A program made the position numbers and the translations under genes. DNA of 34,510 nucleotides from Bacteroidaceae bacterium (GTDB taxonomy: Bacteria; Bacteroidota; Bacteroidia; Bacteroidales; Bacteroidaceae): assembly GCA_024398535.1 (NCBI GenBank), contig JAKSIY010000014.1, positions 1-34,510 on the forward strand, written 5' to 3'. A model generated the notes under the pieces. That model saw nothing but the letters and a program-made list of their open reading frames with translations, searched no databases and had not been told where the DNA came from. Positions within the stretch are counted from its first letter, which is position 1, and the number at the start of each line of letters is the position of its first letter. Positions 17,357 to 23,639 of this stretch are shown piece after piece.

Positions 17357-18471
17357 ATGTCATACACATAGCAGCGACGGCGGCGGTGAATCCAGGCATC
17401 GAACTGCTTCCAGCTGTTCTGGACGACATGGTTGTCTTCAAGCATCGGGCCGGTCTGACAGTCAATGGCACCATGCTTCTTCAGATGCATGATTCCGTCT
17501 CGTAGGATCAGCGCCTCTACACCGTGATTCTGGTCTTCAGGACGCACGCCTATCATATAGAAATCAATGTGTCTGTGGTCCCGGAGGTCACGAAGTATGT
17601 TCAGAATCGTGAACAGTCCCATGCCACCCTTTCCACTACGGATTCCACGGCTTATCGACGGCGCTAGGAATCCGAACCCAACCAGTTCATTGGCTTCATT
17701 GGCAACCATCAGACAGTACTCCGGTTTGCCGACAAGCATGATCAGATGTGACATGTTATCCATCTGCTTCTGTGAGAGCGGCACAACACCATGGAGCTTG
17801 GCAAAAGCTGTATTGATGATATCCATTGCCCCCTTGATGTAAGGCTTTACCTCATTCATTGACTTGAACGGCTGTACGTGATAGCCGAATCTTGACTCTG
17901 CTATCGATGCCACACGGTTAACTTTGTCAGGGGTCTCATCAGGTACATTCATCTTCATCTCTACCCAGTCCCACCTCTTGACAAGTCCCAGACGGTCCAT
18001 GTGAGTCATATAGTATGGATAATTATATAAGGTGATATACATATCCATCTGGTCAAAACCGTCAACCAGCATTCCCTGTTTGTCAAGATTTGAGAATCCC
18101 AGCGGACCTGTCAGCTGGGTCATGCCCAGTTCCTTTGCCCAGTCAACAGCAGTCTTGAACAGAGCTTCAGACACCTCAAAGTCATCGATGAAATCAAAAC
18201 GGGTAAAGCGGAGCATCCTGGTTCCCTCTTTCTTGTTGGCGGCATGATTAAGGATTGCGCCAATGCGTCCTACGACCTCTCCATCCCTCTCTGCCAGCCA
18301 GAGACGGCTCTCTGCGTACTGATATGCGCCATTCTTTGATGGATCAAAGGTGCCCATCTCATCGGAGGTAAGTACTGGCACGTATAGCGGACAATCCTTG
18401 TACAGTGTATTCGGGAATTTGAAAAAGCGTTTCTTGTCACTCTTTGAGAGAACTTCAATGATCTTTACCAT
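17353..18471 (-). CDS. GNAT-like acetyltransferase family protein
   Basis: The 372-residue protein begins MVKIIEVLSKSDKKRFFKFPNTLYKDCPLYVPVL, as in a conserved Bacteroidetes family related to GNAT N-acyltransferases. The N-terminal half has WLAERDGEVVGRIGAILNHAAN and GPLGFSNLDKQGMLVDGFDQ, and the C-terminal half has a second GNAT-like unit (FYMIGVRPEDQNHGVEALILRDGIMHL, resembling the acetyl-CoA loop region). The substrate is unknown. A longer frame to 18537 overlaps the Nudix gene and was rejected. It lies 31 nt downstream of that gene and is probably co-transcribed with it. Confidence 0.7.
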   Translation of the reverse strand: MVKIIEVLSKSDKKRFFKFPNTLYKDCPLYVPVLTSDEMGTFDPSKNGAYQYAESRLWLAERDGEVVGRIGAILNHAANKKEGTRMLRFTRFDFIDDFEVSEALFKTAVDWAKELGMTQLTGPLGFSNLDKQGMLVDGFDQMDMYITLYNYPYYMTHMDRLGLVKRWDWVEMKMNVPDETPDKVNRVASIAESRFGYHVQPFKSMNEVKPYIKGAMDIINTAFAKLHGVVPLSQKQMDNMSHLIMLVGKPEYCLMVANEANELVGFGFLAPSISRGIRSGKGGMGLFTILNILRDLRDHRHIDFYMIGVRPEDQNHGVEALILRDGIMHLKKHGAIDCQTGPMLEDNHVVQNSWKQFDAWIHRRRRCYVYDI

Positions 18472-18502
18472 CTGTTTAGTCTTTAAGCCAACACAAAAAT
18501 AC

Positions 18503-19021
18503 TCAAAATTCGAATAGTCTCTTCCACTCCTGTTCAAAGTTCGGAGTGAAGAAACCGGTGTCCATGCGCTTCAACAGCTCTTCACGGCTGAAGAATCGAC
18601 CGCCGTCAAGTTCATCACTTGGAGACGGAGCAATATCCGTAACCAGTTTAAAAACATTTACCAGTTCGCGTTCACGCTGGCACTCAAAGACATAACTGGT
18701 GATTTTTGCAGGTTCCAGCTTCAGGGCCTCCATATCAAGACCTATCTCCTCACGGACTTCACGATAGAGGGCTGTCTGTACATCCTCACCCCAGTCAATG
18801 TGTCCGCCTACGGCAGTATCCCACTTATCCGGCTGGACATCTTTCCATGCAGGTCGATGCTGCAGATACAGTTCTCCTTTACAATTGAACAGATGCAGAT
18901 GCACTACAGGATGAAGCGGTCTTTCTGGTCCGTGTGCCTGGCCTCTGGTGATGGGGCCCAGCACCCTGCCCTCTGCATCGACCTGCGGCAGAAGTTCTTC
19001 TGAATTGTCTTTCTTTGTCAT
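18503..19021 (-). CDS. Nudix hydrolase, IPP-isomerase-like subgroup
   Basis: The 172-residue protein has a complete Nudix box: Gly73, Glu79 and RE-x-x-EE-x-GL at 87-95 (GHIDWGEDVQTALYREVREE). The N terminus (LPQVDAEGRVLGPITRGQAHGPERPLHPVVHLHLFN) resembles the isopentenyl-diphosphate isomerase-like Nudix proteins such as YfcD. It probably hydrolyses a nucleoside-diphosphate-linked or similar substrate, not yet identifiable from sequence. The first ATG is at 19021; an in-frame TTG at 19030 precedes it and is less likely. It is divergent from the GH3 gene and shares with it a palindromic promoter region. Confidence 0.88.
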   Translation of the reverse strand: MTKKDNSEELLPQVDAEGRVLGPITRGQAHGPERPLHPVVHLHLFNCKGELYLQHRPAWKDVQPDKWDTAVGGHIDWGEDVQTALYREVREEIGLDMEALKLEPAKITSYVFECQRERELVNVFKLVTDIAPSPSDELDGGRFFSREELLKRMDTGFFTPNFEQEWKRLFEF

Positions 19022-19044
19022 AATGTGCAAAGTTATTAACTTTG
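19014..19044 (+). promoter_or_regulatory. Canonical promoter of GH3 gene
   Basis: TTTG at 19014-19017 and TAACTTTG at 19037-19044, 19 nt apart, match the Bacteroidetes consensus. The start site should be near 19048, giving a leader of about 35 nt before the ATG at 19084. The -33 box lies inside the Nudix coding region. Confidence 0.78.
19028..19035 (-). promoter_or_regulatory. Opposing -7 element for the Nudix gene
   Basis: The minus strand reads TAACTTTG (19035 to 19028), identical to the plus-strand element at 19037-19044. Together they form a perfect 17-bp palindrome centred on 19036. Only six bases (CACATT) separate the minus element from the Nudix ATG, so any transcript would be leaderless. 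No matching TTTG -33 box is present on this strand. Confidence 0.4.
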
Positions 19045-19083
19045 TGGCACACCTATTCCCTGATTAACAATAAACAGACATAT

Positions 19084-21330
19084 ATGAAGAAGAGAAATCT
19101 TGTATTGCTGGCAATTGTTGCCGTTCTGGCATCATGCGGCGGCAACGGAAAGCAGGCTAAGGCTCCGGTTTCAGACATACCAGCCTACCTGGACTATTCA
19201 CGTCCTATTGAAGAGAGAGTTGAAGATGCTCTGAGCCGCATGACTCTTGAAGAGAAGATTGCCGTACTCCATGCACAGAGCAAGTTCTCAAGTGCAGGTG
19301 TTCCAAGACTTGGAATTCCGGAAGTATGGTGTACCGACGGCCCTCACGGAATACGTCCAGAAGTTCTCTGGGACGAATGGGAACAGGCCGGCTGGACCAA
19401 TGACTCATGTACCGCATTCCCAGCCCTGACCTGTCTGGCAGCAACCTGGAACCGTGACATGGCCCATCTTTTCGGCAAGTCCATCGGTGAAGAGGCCCGT
19501 TTCCGTGGTAAGACTGTCCTGCTGGGACCAGGCGTGAACATAAACCGCACCCCGCTGAACGGACGCAACTTTGAGTATATGGGTGAAGACCCATACCTGA
19601 CAAGCCAGATTGTAGTTCCTTACATCAAGGGCGTACAGGAGCAGGGCGTTGCAGCCTGCGTCAAGCACTTTGCCCTGAACAATCAGGAGGAGTGGCGTCA
19701 CTCAGTAAGCGTCAAGCTTGATGACCGTGCTCTCTACGAAATTTACCTGCCAGCCTTCAAGGCTGCTATCCAGGAGGGTAACGTTTGGTCAATCATGCCT
19801 GCATACAACCGCGTTGACGGCGAGTTCTGCGCCCACAATGACCGTCTGCTCAAGACAATCCTGCGTGACGAGTTCGGTTTTGACGGCGTAGCAATTTCAG
19901 ACTGGGGTGCAACAGAGGACACTAAGGGAGCCGTTGAGGGCGGTCTTGACCTTGAGTACGGTACAACCAGTTTCGGTCATGAGCCTGGCACAAACTCAAT
20001 GTATGACAACTACTACCTTGCTACCCCATACTACAACCTTATCAAGAAGGGCGTCTATGGCACTGAAGAGCTTGACTACAAGGTCCGCAACATCCTGCGC
20101 CTTATTATACGTACAGGCATGAGCGGCAACCTGAACCTTGGTTCACTCAACTCTGACGAGCACATTCTGGCAGCCCGCACCATCAATGAAGAGGGCATGG
20201 TTCTGCTTAAGAACAACGATGCACTGCTTCCTGTGAATACCGATGCCTGCAAGAAGGTAGCCATCATCGGTGAGAACGCAATAAAGATGATGACCGTGGG
20301 TGGCGGTTCCTCTTCACTGAAAGTAAAGAAGGAATATACCCCTATGGAGAGCATCACCAAGGAACTTGGCAGCAAGGTACAGCTCACATACGCACGCGGT
20401 TATGTAGGCAGCGCAAGCAATAACTACAACGGCGTGAGCACAGGCCAGTCACTTGAGGACGACCGTGATCCGGAAGAGATTCTTGCAGAGGCCGTTGCCG
20501 CAGCAAAGGAGGCTGACATGGTAATCTTCATTGGCGGTCTCAACAAGGATCCGAACCAGGATGCCGAGGGCACGGACCGTCTGGGCATCGAGCTTCCTTA
20601 CGGACAGGATGAAGTCATTTATGCACTGGCCGATGCCAATCCAAACATTGCAGTTGTAATGGTAAACGGCTCTGCAGTGGCAATGCCTTGGAGAGACAAG
20701 GTCAAGTCAATCCTGCTTGCATGGTACGGCGGTTCTGAGGCTGGCAATGCCCTGGCAGAAGTCATTGCCGGCAAGGCAAACCCTTCAGGAAAGCTTCCAT
20801 ACACCATGTATGCAAGGCTTGAGGACTGCGGCGCACACTCGTTCGGTCCAGAGACCTACCCAGGCGTTGGCCAGGAGGTAACATACACAGAGGGAATCTT
20901 TGTAGGATACCGCTGGGCAGACAAGAAAAACATTGAGCCACTCTATCCATTCGGTTACGGTCTCTCATACACCACATTTGAATACGGTGACATGAAGCTA
21001 TCAAAGAGCAGCATGAATGAGAACGGTACAATCAAGGTAACCATCCCAGTAACCAATACCGGCAAGTGCGCCGGCAAGGAGGTCGTAGAGCTCTACATCA
21101 GCGACACCGAGTCATCACTTGAGCGTCCTGAGAAGGAGCTGAAGGGCTTTGAGAAGATTGCCCTTGAGCCAGGCCAGACCAAGAACGTAGAGTTCACAAT
21201 CAACGCTGACATGCTCAAGTTCTTTGACGATGCCAAGCATGACTGGGTTGCAGAGAAGGGCGAGTTCACTGCCATCATCGGCGCCTCATCAAGAGACATC
21301 AAGTCCACTGCAACCTTCACCCTGAAGTAA
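19084..21330 (+). CDS. Glycoside hydrolase family 3 lipoprotein, beta-glucosidase type
   Basis: The 748-residue protein has a lipoprotein signal peptide with lipobox LASC (Cys18), so it is anchored in the outer or inner membrane. The GH3 N-terminal barrel shows KHFALNN (194-200) and the nucleophile Asp273 in ISDWGA. The GH3 C-terminal domain (from about 370, GMVLLKNNDALLPV) and a terminal fibronectin type III-like domain (VPVTNTGKCAGKEVVELYI-like, from about 655) are complete. It probably removes beta-linked glucose or xylose from oligosaccharides; the exact sugar is not readable. An upstream in-frame TTG at 19042 lies in the promoter, so the ATG at 19084 is used. No SusC/D partners are near. 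Confidence 0.93.
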   Translation: MKKRNLVLLAIVAVLASCGGNGKQAKAPVSDIPAYLDYSRPIEERVEDALSRMTLEEKIAVLHAQSKFSSAGVPRLGIPEVWCTDGPHGIRPEVLWDEWEQAGWTNDSCTAFPALTCLAATWNRDMAHLFGKSIGEEARFRGKTVLLGPGVNINRTPLNGRNFEYMGEDPYLTSQIVVPYIKGVQEQGVAACVKHFALNNQEEWRHSVSVKLDDRALYEIYLPAFKAAIQEGNVWSIMPAYNRVDGEFCAHNDRLLKTILRDEFGFDGVAISDWGATEDTKGAVEGGLDLEYGTTSFGHEPGTNSMYDNYYLATPYYNLIKKGVYGTEELDYKVRNILRLIIRTGMSGNLNLGSLNSDEHILAARTINEEGMVLLKNNDALLPVNTDACKKVAIIGENAIKMMTVGGGSSSLKVKKEYTPMESITKELGSKVQLTYARGYVGSASNNYNGVSTGQSLEDDRDPEEILAEAVAAAKEADMVIFIGGLNKDPNQDAEGTDRLGIELPYGQDEVIYALADANPNIAVVMVNGSAVAMPWRDKVKSILLAWYGGSEAGNALAEVIAGKANPSGKLPYTMYARLEDCGAHSFGPETYPGVGQEVTYTEGIFVGYRWADKKNIEPLYPFGYGLSYTTFEYGDMKLSKSSMNENGTIKVTIPVTNTGKCAGKEVVELYISDTESSLERPEKELKGFEKIALEPGQTKNVEFTINADMLKFFDDAKHDWVAEKGEFTAIIGASSRDIKSTATFTLK

Positions 21331-21351
21331 ACATCCCTGTTTCCGCAAAAG

Positions 21352-21400
21352 AAGGGAACACAAACCAGCCCTATGCCTGGTGCGGTTGTGTTCCCTTTCT
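21352..21400 (+). terminator. Terminator hairpin after GH3 gene
   Basis: AAGGGAACACAA (21352-21363) and TTGTGTTCCCTT (21386-21397) form a perfect 12-bp stem, with a smaller CCAG/CTGG stem inside. The trailing TTTCT is short, and the arm is A-rich on the other side, so it may act in both directions. Confidence 0.65.
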
Positions 21401-21408
21401 GCATAATG

Positions 21409-21669
21409 GTGGCCGCGTGCGGGGTGACCGCGTGCGAGTGGCCGCGTGCGAGGTGACCGGGTGCGAGGGGTATTCCCTTTCCGCGTGATGGTGGTCGCGT
21501 GCGGGGGTATTCTCTTTCCGCGTGCCTGGTGACCGGGTGCGTGACGGCCGCGTGCGGGGGTATTCCCTTTCCGCGTGCCTGGTGACCGCGTGCGTGACGG
21601 TCGCGTGCGGGGGTATTTTCTTACCGCGTGCCTGGTGACCGCGTGCGAGGGGTATTCCCTTTCCGCGTG
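21409..21669. repeat. Tandem array of GTGCG-rich units, copy A
   Basis: A 21-base core, beginning GGGGTATT and ending CCGCGTG, occurs five times at 21467, 21504, 21557, 21610 and 21649, with spacings of 37, 53, 53 and 39. The linkers are built from a submotif like GTGACCGCGTGCG. The cores differ only at three positions in the middle. Confidence 0.9.
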
Positions 21670-21693
21670 CTCTTTCTCTTGTTTTTTGGTTTT

Positions 21694-21834
21694 CGCCAAA
21701 TAAGGAAACGCTAACCTGCCCTAGGAGGTACCTAGCCGGCACTAGCGTTCCCTTACCCCCTGAAATAGGCCCTAAGGGAACGGCAAACTCCCTCAGAATC
21801 CCCAGATCGCCACTATGCGTTTCCTTGTTTGGCG
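21694..21834. repeat. Inverted-repeat element, copy A (141 bp)
   Basis: CGCCAAATAAGGAAACGC (21694-21711) is matched at the other end by GCGTTTCCTTGTTTGGCG (21817-21834): 17 of 18 positions pair, and the exception is a G-U wobble. Inside, GTTCCCTTA (21747-21755) and TAAGGGAAC (21773-21781) make a perfect 9-bp stem, and CTAGG/CCTAG (about 21721-21735) a small one. The element aligns without gaps to 23353-23493 at roughly 83% identity by my count. It resembles a MITE in size and ends, but no target-site duplication was identified. Confidence 0.8.
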
Positions 21835-21893
21835 GATTCCGGGAAGCAGAAACCATGTTTGGCGGATTCCGGAAAGCAGAGACCATGTTTGGC
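21827..21893. repeat. 30-bp tandem repeat, two copies plus a partial
   Basis: GTTTGGCGGATTCCGG starts at 21827 and 21857; the two 30-base units differ at two positions, and a third begins at 21887 before degenerating. The first unit overlaps the right arm of the 141-bp element, so the repeat seems to have grown from that end. Copy B lacks this expansion. Confidence 0.85.
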
Positions 21894-22039
21894 AAACCAC
21901 GAAAAAAATGTTTGCCAGACCACGGAAAAAGAAATACCAACGCACACAAATAACAGACAATACCCTTCTCCTGCGGAAAAATGGCAGTGCCGCAGGATGC
22001 GTCATTCGCAAGAGAGCGCGTCTAGGGAGCGCCGTTAAG

Positions 22040-22126
22040 AAAGTGATGACGCTGTAGGGAAAAGGGCGAGGACTGTCTGAGCGCGCAAGCGCGAGTTCCG
22101 CAGCCCCCGACAGCGGAAATCACTTT
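22040..22126. repeat. Long multi-helix hairpin of unknown role
   Basis: Nested arms pair in order: AAAGTGAT (22040-22047) with ATCACTTT (22119-22126), CGCTGT (22050-22055) with ACAGCG (22110-22115), GGG (22057-22059) with CCC (22106-22108), GGACT (22070-22074) with AGTTCC (22094-22099, one bulge), and CGCG/CGCG around a CAAG loop (22082-22093). GCC/GGC can extend the base. This is an RNA- or single-strand-like fold; it has no T-tract, no clear promoter and no recognised family. Confidence 0.6.
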
Positions 22127-22129
22127 TAG

Positions 22130-22330
22130 GCAAGCGAGCATCGCGCTCGCGGCGAAGGACGCACCAGCGGCAAGCGAGCTCCGCGCTCGCAGTGAAGGAC
22201 GCACCAGCGGCAGCTAGGGGCGCGGGACGCAAAACGCACCGGCGGCAATCGAGCTCCGCGCGAGCTGTGAAGGACGCACCAGCGGCAGCTGGGAGGGCGG
22301 CGGCGTAGGGCGCACCAGCGGCAAGCTGGG
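22130..22330. repeat. GC-rich hairpin repeats, copy A
   Basis: GAAGGACGCACCAGCGG occurs exactly at 22154, 22194 and 22269, with degenerate versions near 22305 and 22337. Between copies sit palindromic pairs such as GCGAGC/GCTCGC (22136-22150 and 22174-22190). A variant unit recurs in copy B at 23540. Confidence 0.85.
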
Positions 22331-22481
22331 GAGGAGGCAAAGGACGCATCGGCCACAGGCACAGAGGCGAAGGACTAATCCCGGATTGTTGGACGCAAAG
22401 GCCTCTCAACCGAAAAAATGAGCCATTTTTGTAACAAATTCCGATTTCAGTAGTCTAATGTACTGTAAGATGATCAGATTT

Positions 22482-23252
22482 ATGAAAAAAAAGTTGAAAG
22501 CTATGCTGCTGGGCGCCATAATGATGTCCGGCACAGTCTGTACGCAGTCATGCTGGATGTCATTCTCAGACCCTTCAGTTAGAGTTATTATGGGGAAAGC
22601 CCCAGAACAGGCATACATCGGATGCTGGTCTGAAGTCAGAGAAACAAAAGATTTCAAACAAATCCAAAGCAAGGTTCCTATTGACATTCTGTTTGAACAG
22701 GCATCGGACTACAAGGTTGTCATTGAAGGAAATGACACAATTGCCAGGAAACTGAGCACTGAAGTCGTACATGGCTGTCTGACGATTGATCTTGAACCGG
22801 GAAAGTATCGGAATCCGCTTCTCAGAGTAAAAATCTATGGCCCGGATGTTAATTCTTTTGAAACCAATAGCGGATCAATCATTGTAAAAACAGACATCAG
22901 CCTGAATGACAATTTAATATGTCGGGTTACCGGCAGTGGAAACATTGAGATGATGGATGTCAGTGCCAAGAGCGTTGAAGTATCCATTTTCGGAAGCGGG
23001 GACTTTGACTCCGGTGAAATATCAGCAAAGAAACTTACAGTGACCATAGATGGTTCCGGAGATGTTGATCTGGAAATGGTTGACGTCACAGACAAACTGG
23101 TTATGAGTGTTTCCGGCAGCGGGAACATAAACATCAACGGCAAGGCAAAGAACGTAGAGGCAAAGGTCTTTGGTAGCGGAGACATCTGCGGTTACTTACA
23201 GAGTGACAGCCAATCATACACCACATACGGCTCGGGAGAAATAAATCTATAA
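22482..23252 (+). CDS. GIN-domain (DUF2807) secreted protein
   Basis: The 256-residue protein from MKKKLKAMLLGAIMMSG has a hydrophobic signal segment and two early cysteines (TVCTQSC), possibly a lipoprotein although the lipobox is poor. From about residue 50 it is a putative auto-transporter-head GIN domain, a right-handed beta-helix with GSG turns about every 20 residues: TGSGNIEM, FGSGDFDS, DGSGDVDL, SGSGNINI, FGSGDICG, YGSGEINL. Such proteins are common in Bacteroidetes and their function is unknown. ATGs at 22458 and 22473 are alternatives. It is the only gene between the two GC-rich repeat copies, and its own base composition is ordinary. Confidence 0.82.
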   Translation: MKKKLKAMLLGAIMMSGTVCTQSCWMSFSDPSVRVIMGKAPEQAYIGCWSEVRETKDFKQIQSKVPIDILFEQASDYKVVIEGNDTIARKLSTEVVHGCLTIDLEPGKYRNPLLRVKIYGPDVNSFETNSGSIIVKTDISLNDNLICRVTGSGNIEMMDVSAKSVEVSIFGSGDFDSGEISAKKLTVTIDGSGDVDLEMVDVTDKLVMSVSGSGNININGKAKNVEAKVFGSGDICGYLQSDSQSYTTYGSGEINL

Positions 23253-23276
23253 CCAGTCAAGACAGACCGATGCCAA

Positions 23277-23577
23277 AGTGACGGCCGCGTGCGGGTGGTC
23301 GCGTGCGGGGGTATTCTCTTACCGCGTGCTTTTTCTCTTGTTTTCTGGTTTTCGCCTAAGAGGGAAACGCAAACCTGCTCTAGAAGGCGTGTGGCGGGCC
23401 CTAGTGTTTCCCTACCCCCCGAAATAGGCCCTTGGGGAACAGCAACCACCCTCAGAAGCCCCAGAACGCCACTATGCGTTTCCCAACTTGGCGAACTGCG
23501 AAAAAATACCAACGCACGCAGAAAAACGGCGCTCGCGGCGAAGGACGCGCCAGCGGCAAGCGCAGCGAGTGCGGCAG
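23277..23577. repeat. GC-rich composite repeat, copy B (short)
   Basis: This gap of about 390 bases between the GIN gene and ettA contains a contracted direct copy of the 21405-22400 repeat: one array core (23308-23328), the CTCTTG spacer, the inverted-repeat element (23353-23493), AAATACCAACGCAC (about 23506) and one hairpin unit with GAAGGACGCGCCAGCGG at 23540. It lacks the 30-bp repeats and the 87-nt hairpin. Confidence 0.85.
23353..23493. repeat. Inverted-repeat element, copy B (141 bp)
   Basis: The ends are CGCCTAAGAGGGAAACGC (23353-23370) and GCGTTTCCCAACTTGGCG (23476-23493), pairing over GGGAAACGC/GCGTTTCCC and CGCC/GGCG. The inner stem is GTTTCCCTA (23406-23414) with TTGGGGAAC (23432-23440). 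It has the same length as copy A. Two pairs changed on both sides between copies (A-T to G-C in the outer stem, T-A to C-G in the inner stem). Confidence 0.8.
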
Positions 23578-23589
23578 GAAGGAGAGCAC

Positions 23590-23620
23590 ACAAAAAAGCC
23601 GCATCGACTGACGCGGCTTT
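23590..23620 (-). terminator. Intrinsic terminator of ettA
   Basis: On the minus strand AAAGCCGC (23620-23613) pairs with GCGGCTTT (23602-23595) and runs into TTTTTTG. It lies 20 bases beyond the ettA stop. Confidence 0.88.
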
Positions 23621-23639
23621 CCTCTTTAGCTATCACTGA

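Larger units (their letters stand above)
21405..22400. repeat. GC-rich composite repeat, copy A
   Basis: This stretch of about 1 kb has no credible gene and is visibly richer in G and C than its neighbours. In order it holds a tandem array (21409-21669), a spacer CTCTTTCTCTTG-like, an inverted-repeat element (21694-21834), 30-bp tandem repeats (21827-21893), GAAATACCAACGCAC (about 21930), a long hairpin (22040-22126) and GC-rich hairpin repeats (22130-22330). A shorter direct copy lies at 23277-23577 with the same order of parts. Long minus-strand frames exist here but look like by-products of the repeats. No transposase gene is present. Confidence 0.85.

Noticed and set aside
18472..18537. 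N-terminal extension of the acetyltransferase-like gene
   Set aside because: It would overlap the end of the Nudix gene; MVKIIEVLSKSDKK is the conserved start.
21409..21669. CRISPR-like array
   Set aside because: The repeated core is separated by irregular linkers (37-53 base periods) that are themselves repetitive, not unique spacers, and no cas genes are nearby.
21371..21949. Long minus-strand frame through repeat copy A, with a similar frame in copy B (23192-23593) sharing ETHSG and GENQKTRE segments
   Set aside because: By hand comparison the two copies differ at about 27 bases over some 160, changing roughly 16 codons, with no preference for silent changes, while stem pairing is kept. 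The composition is very Arg/Pro/Thr-His rich, as expected from a GC-rich repeat. Treated as noncoding.
22040..22126. Integron attC site
   Set aside because: The fold is attC-like in size, but the GTTRRRY/RYYYAAC core ends are not present and there is no integrase or cassette array.
22428..22458. Promoter for the GIN-domain gene
   Set aside because: TTTG at 22428-22431 is followed 19 nt later by TAGTCTAA, which matches only the TA of TAnnTTTG; too weak to call.
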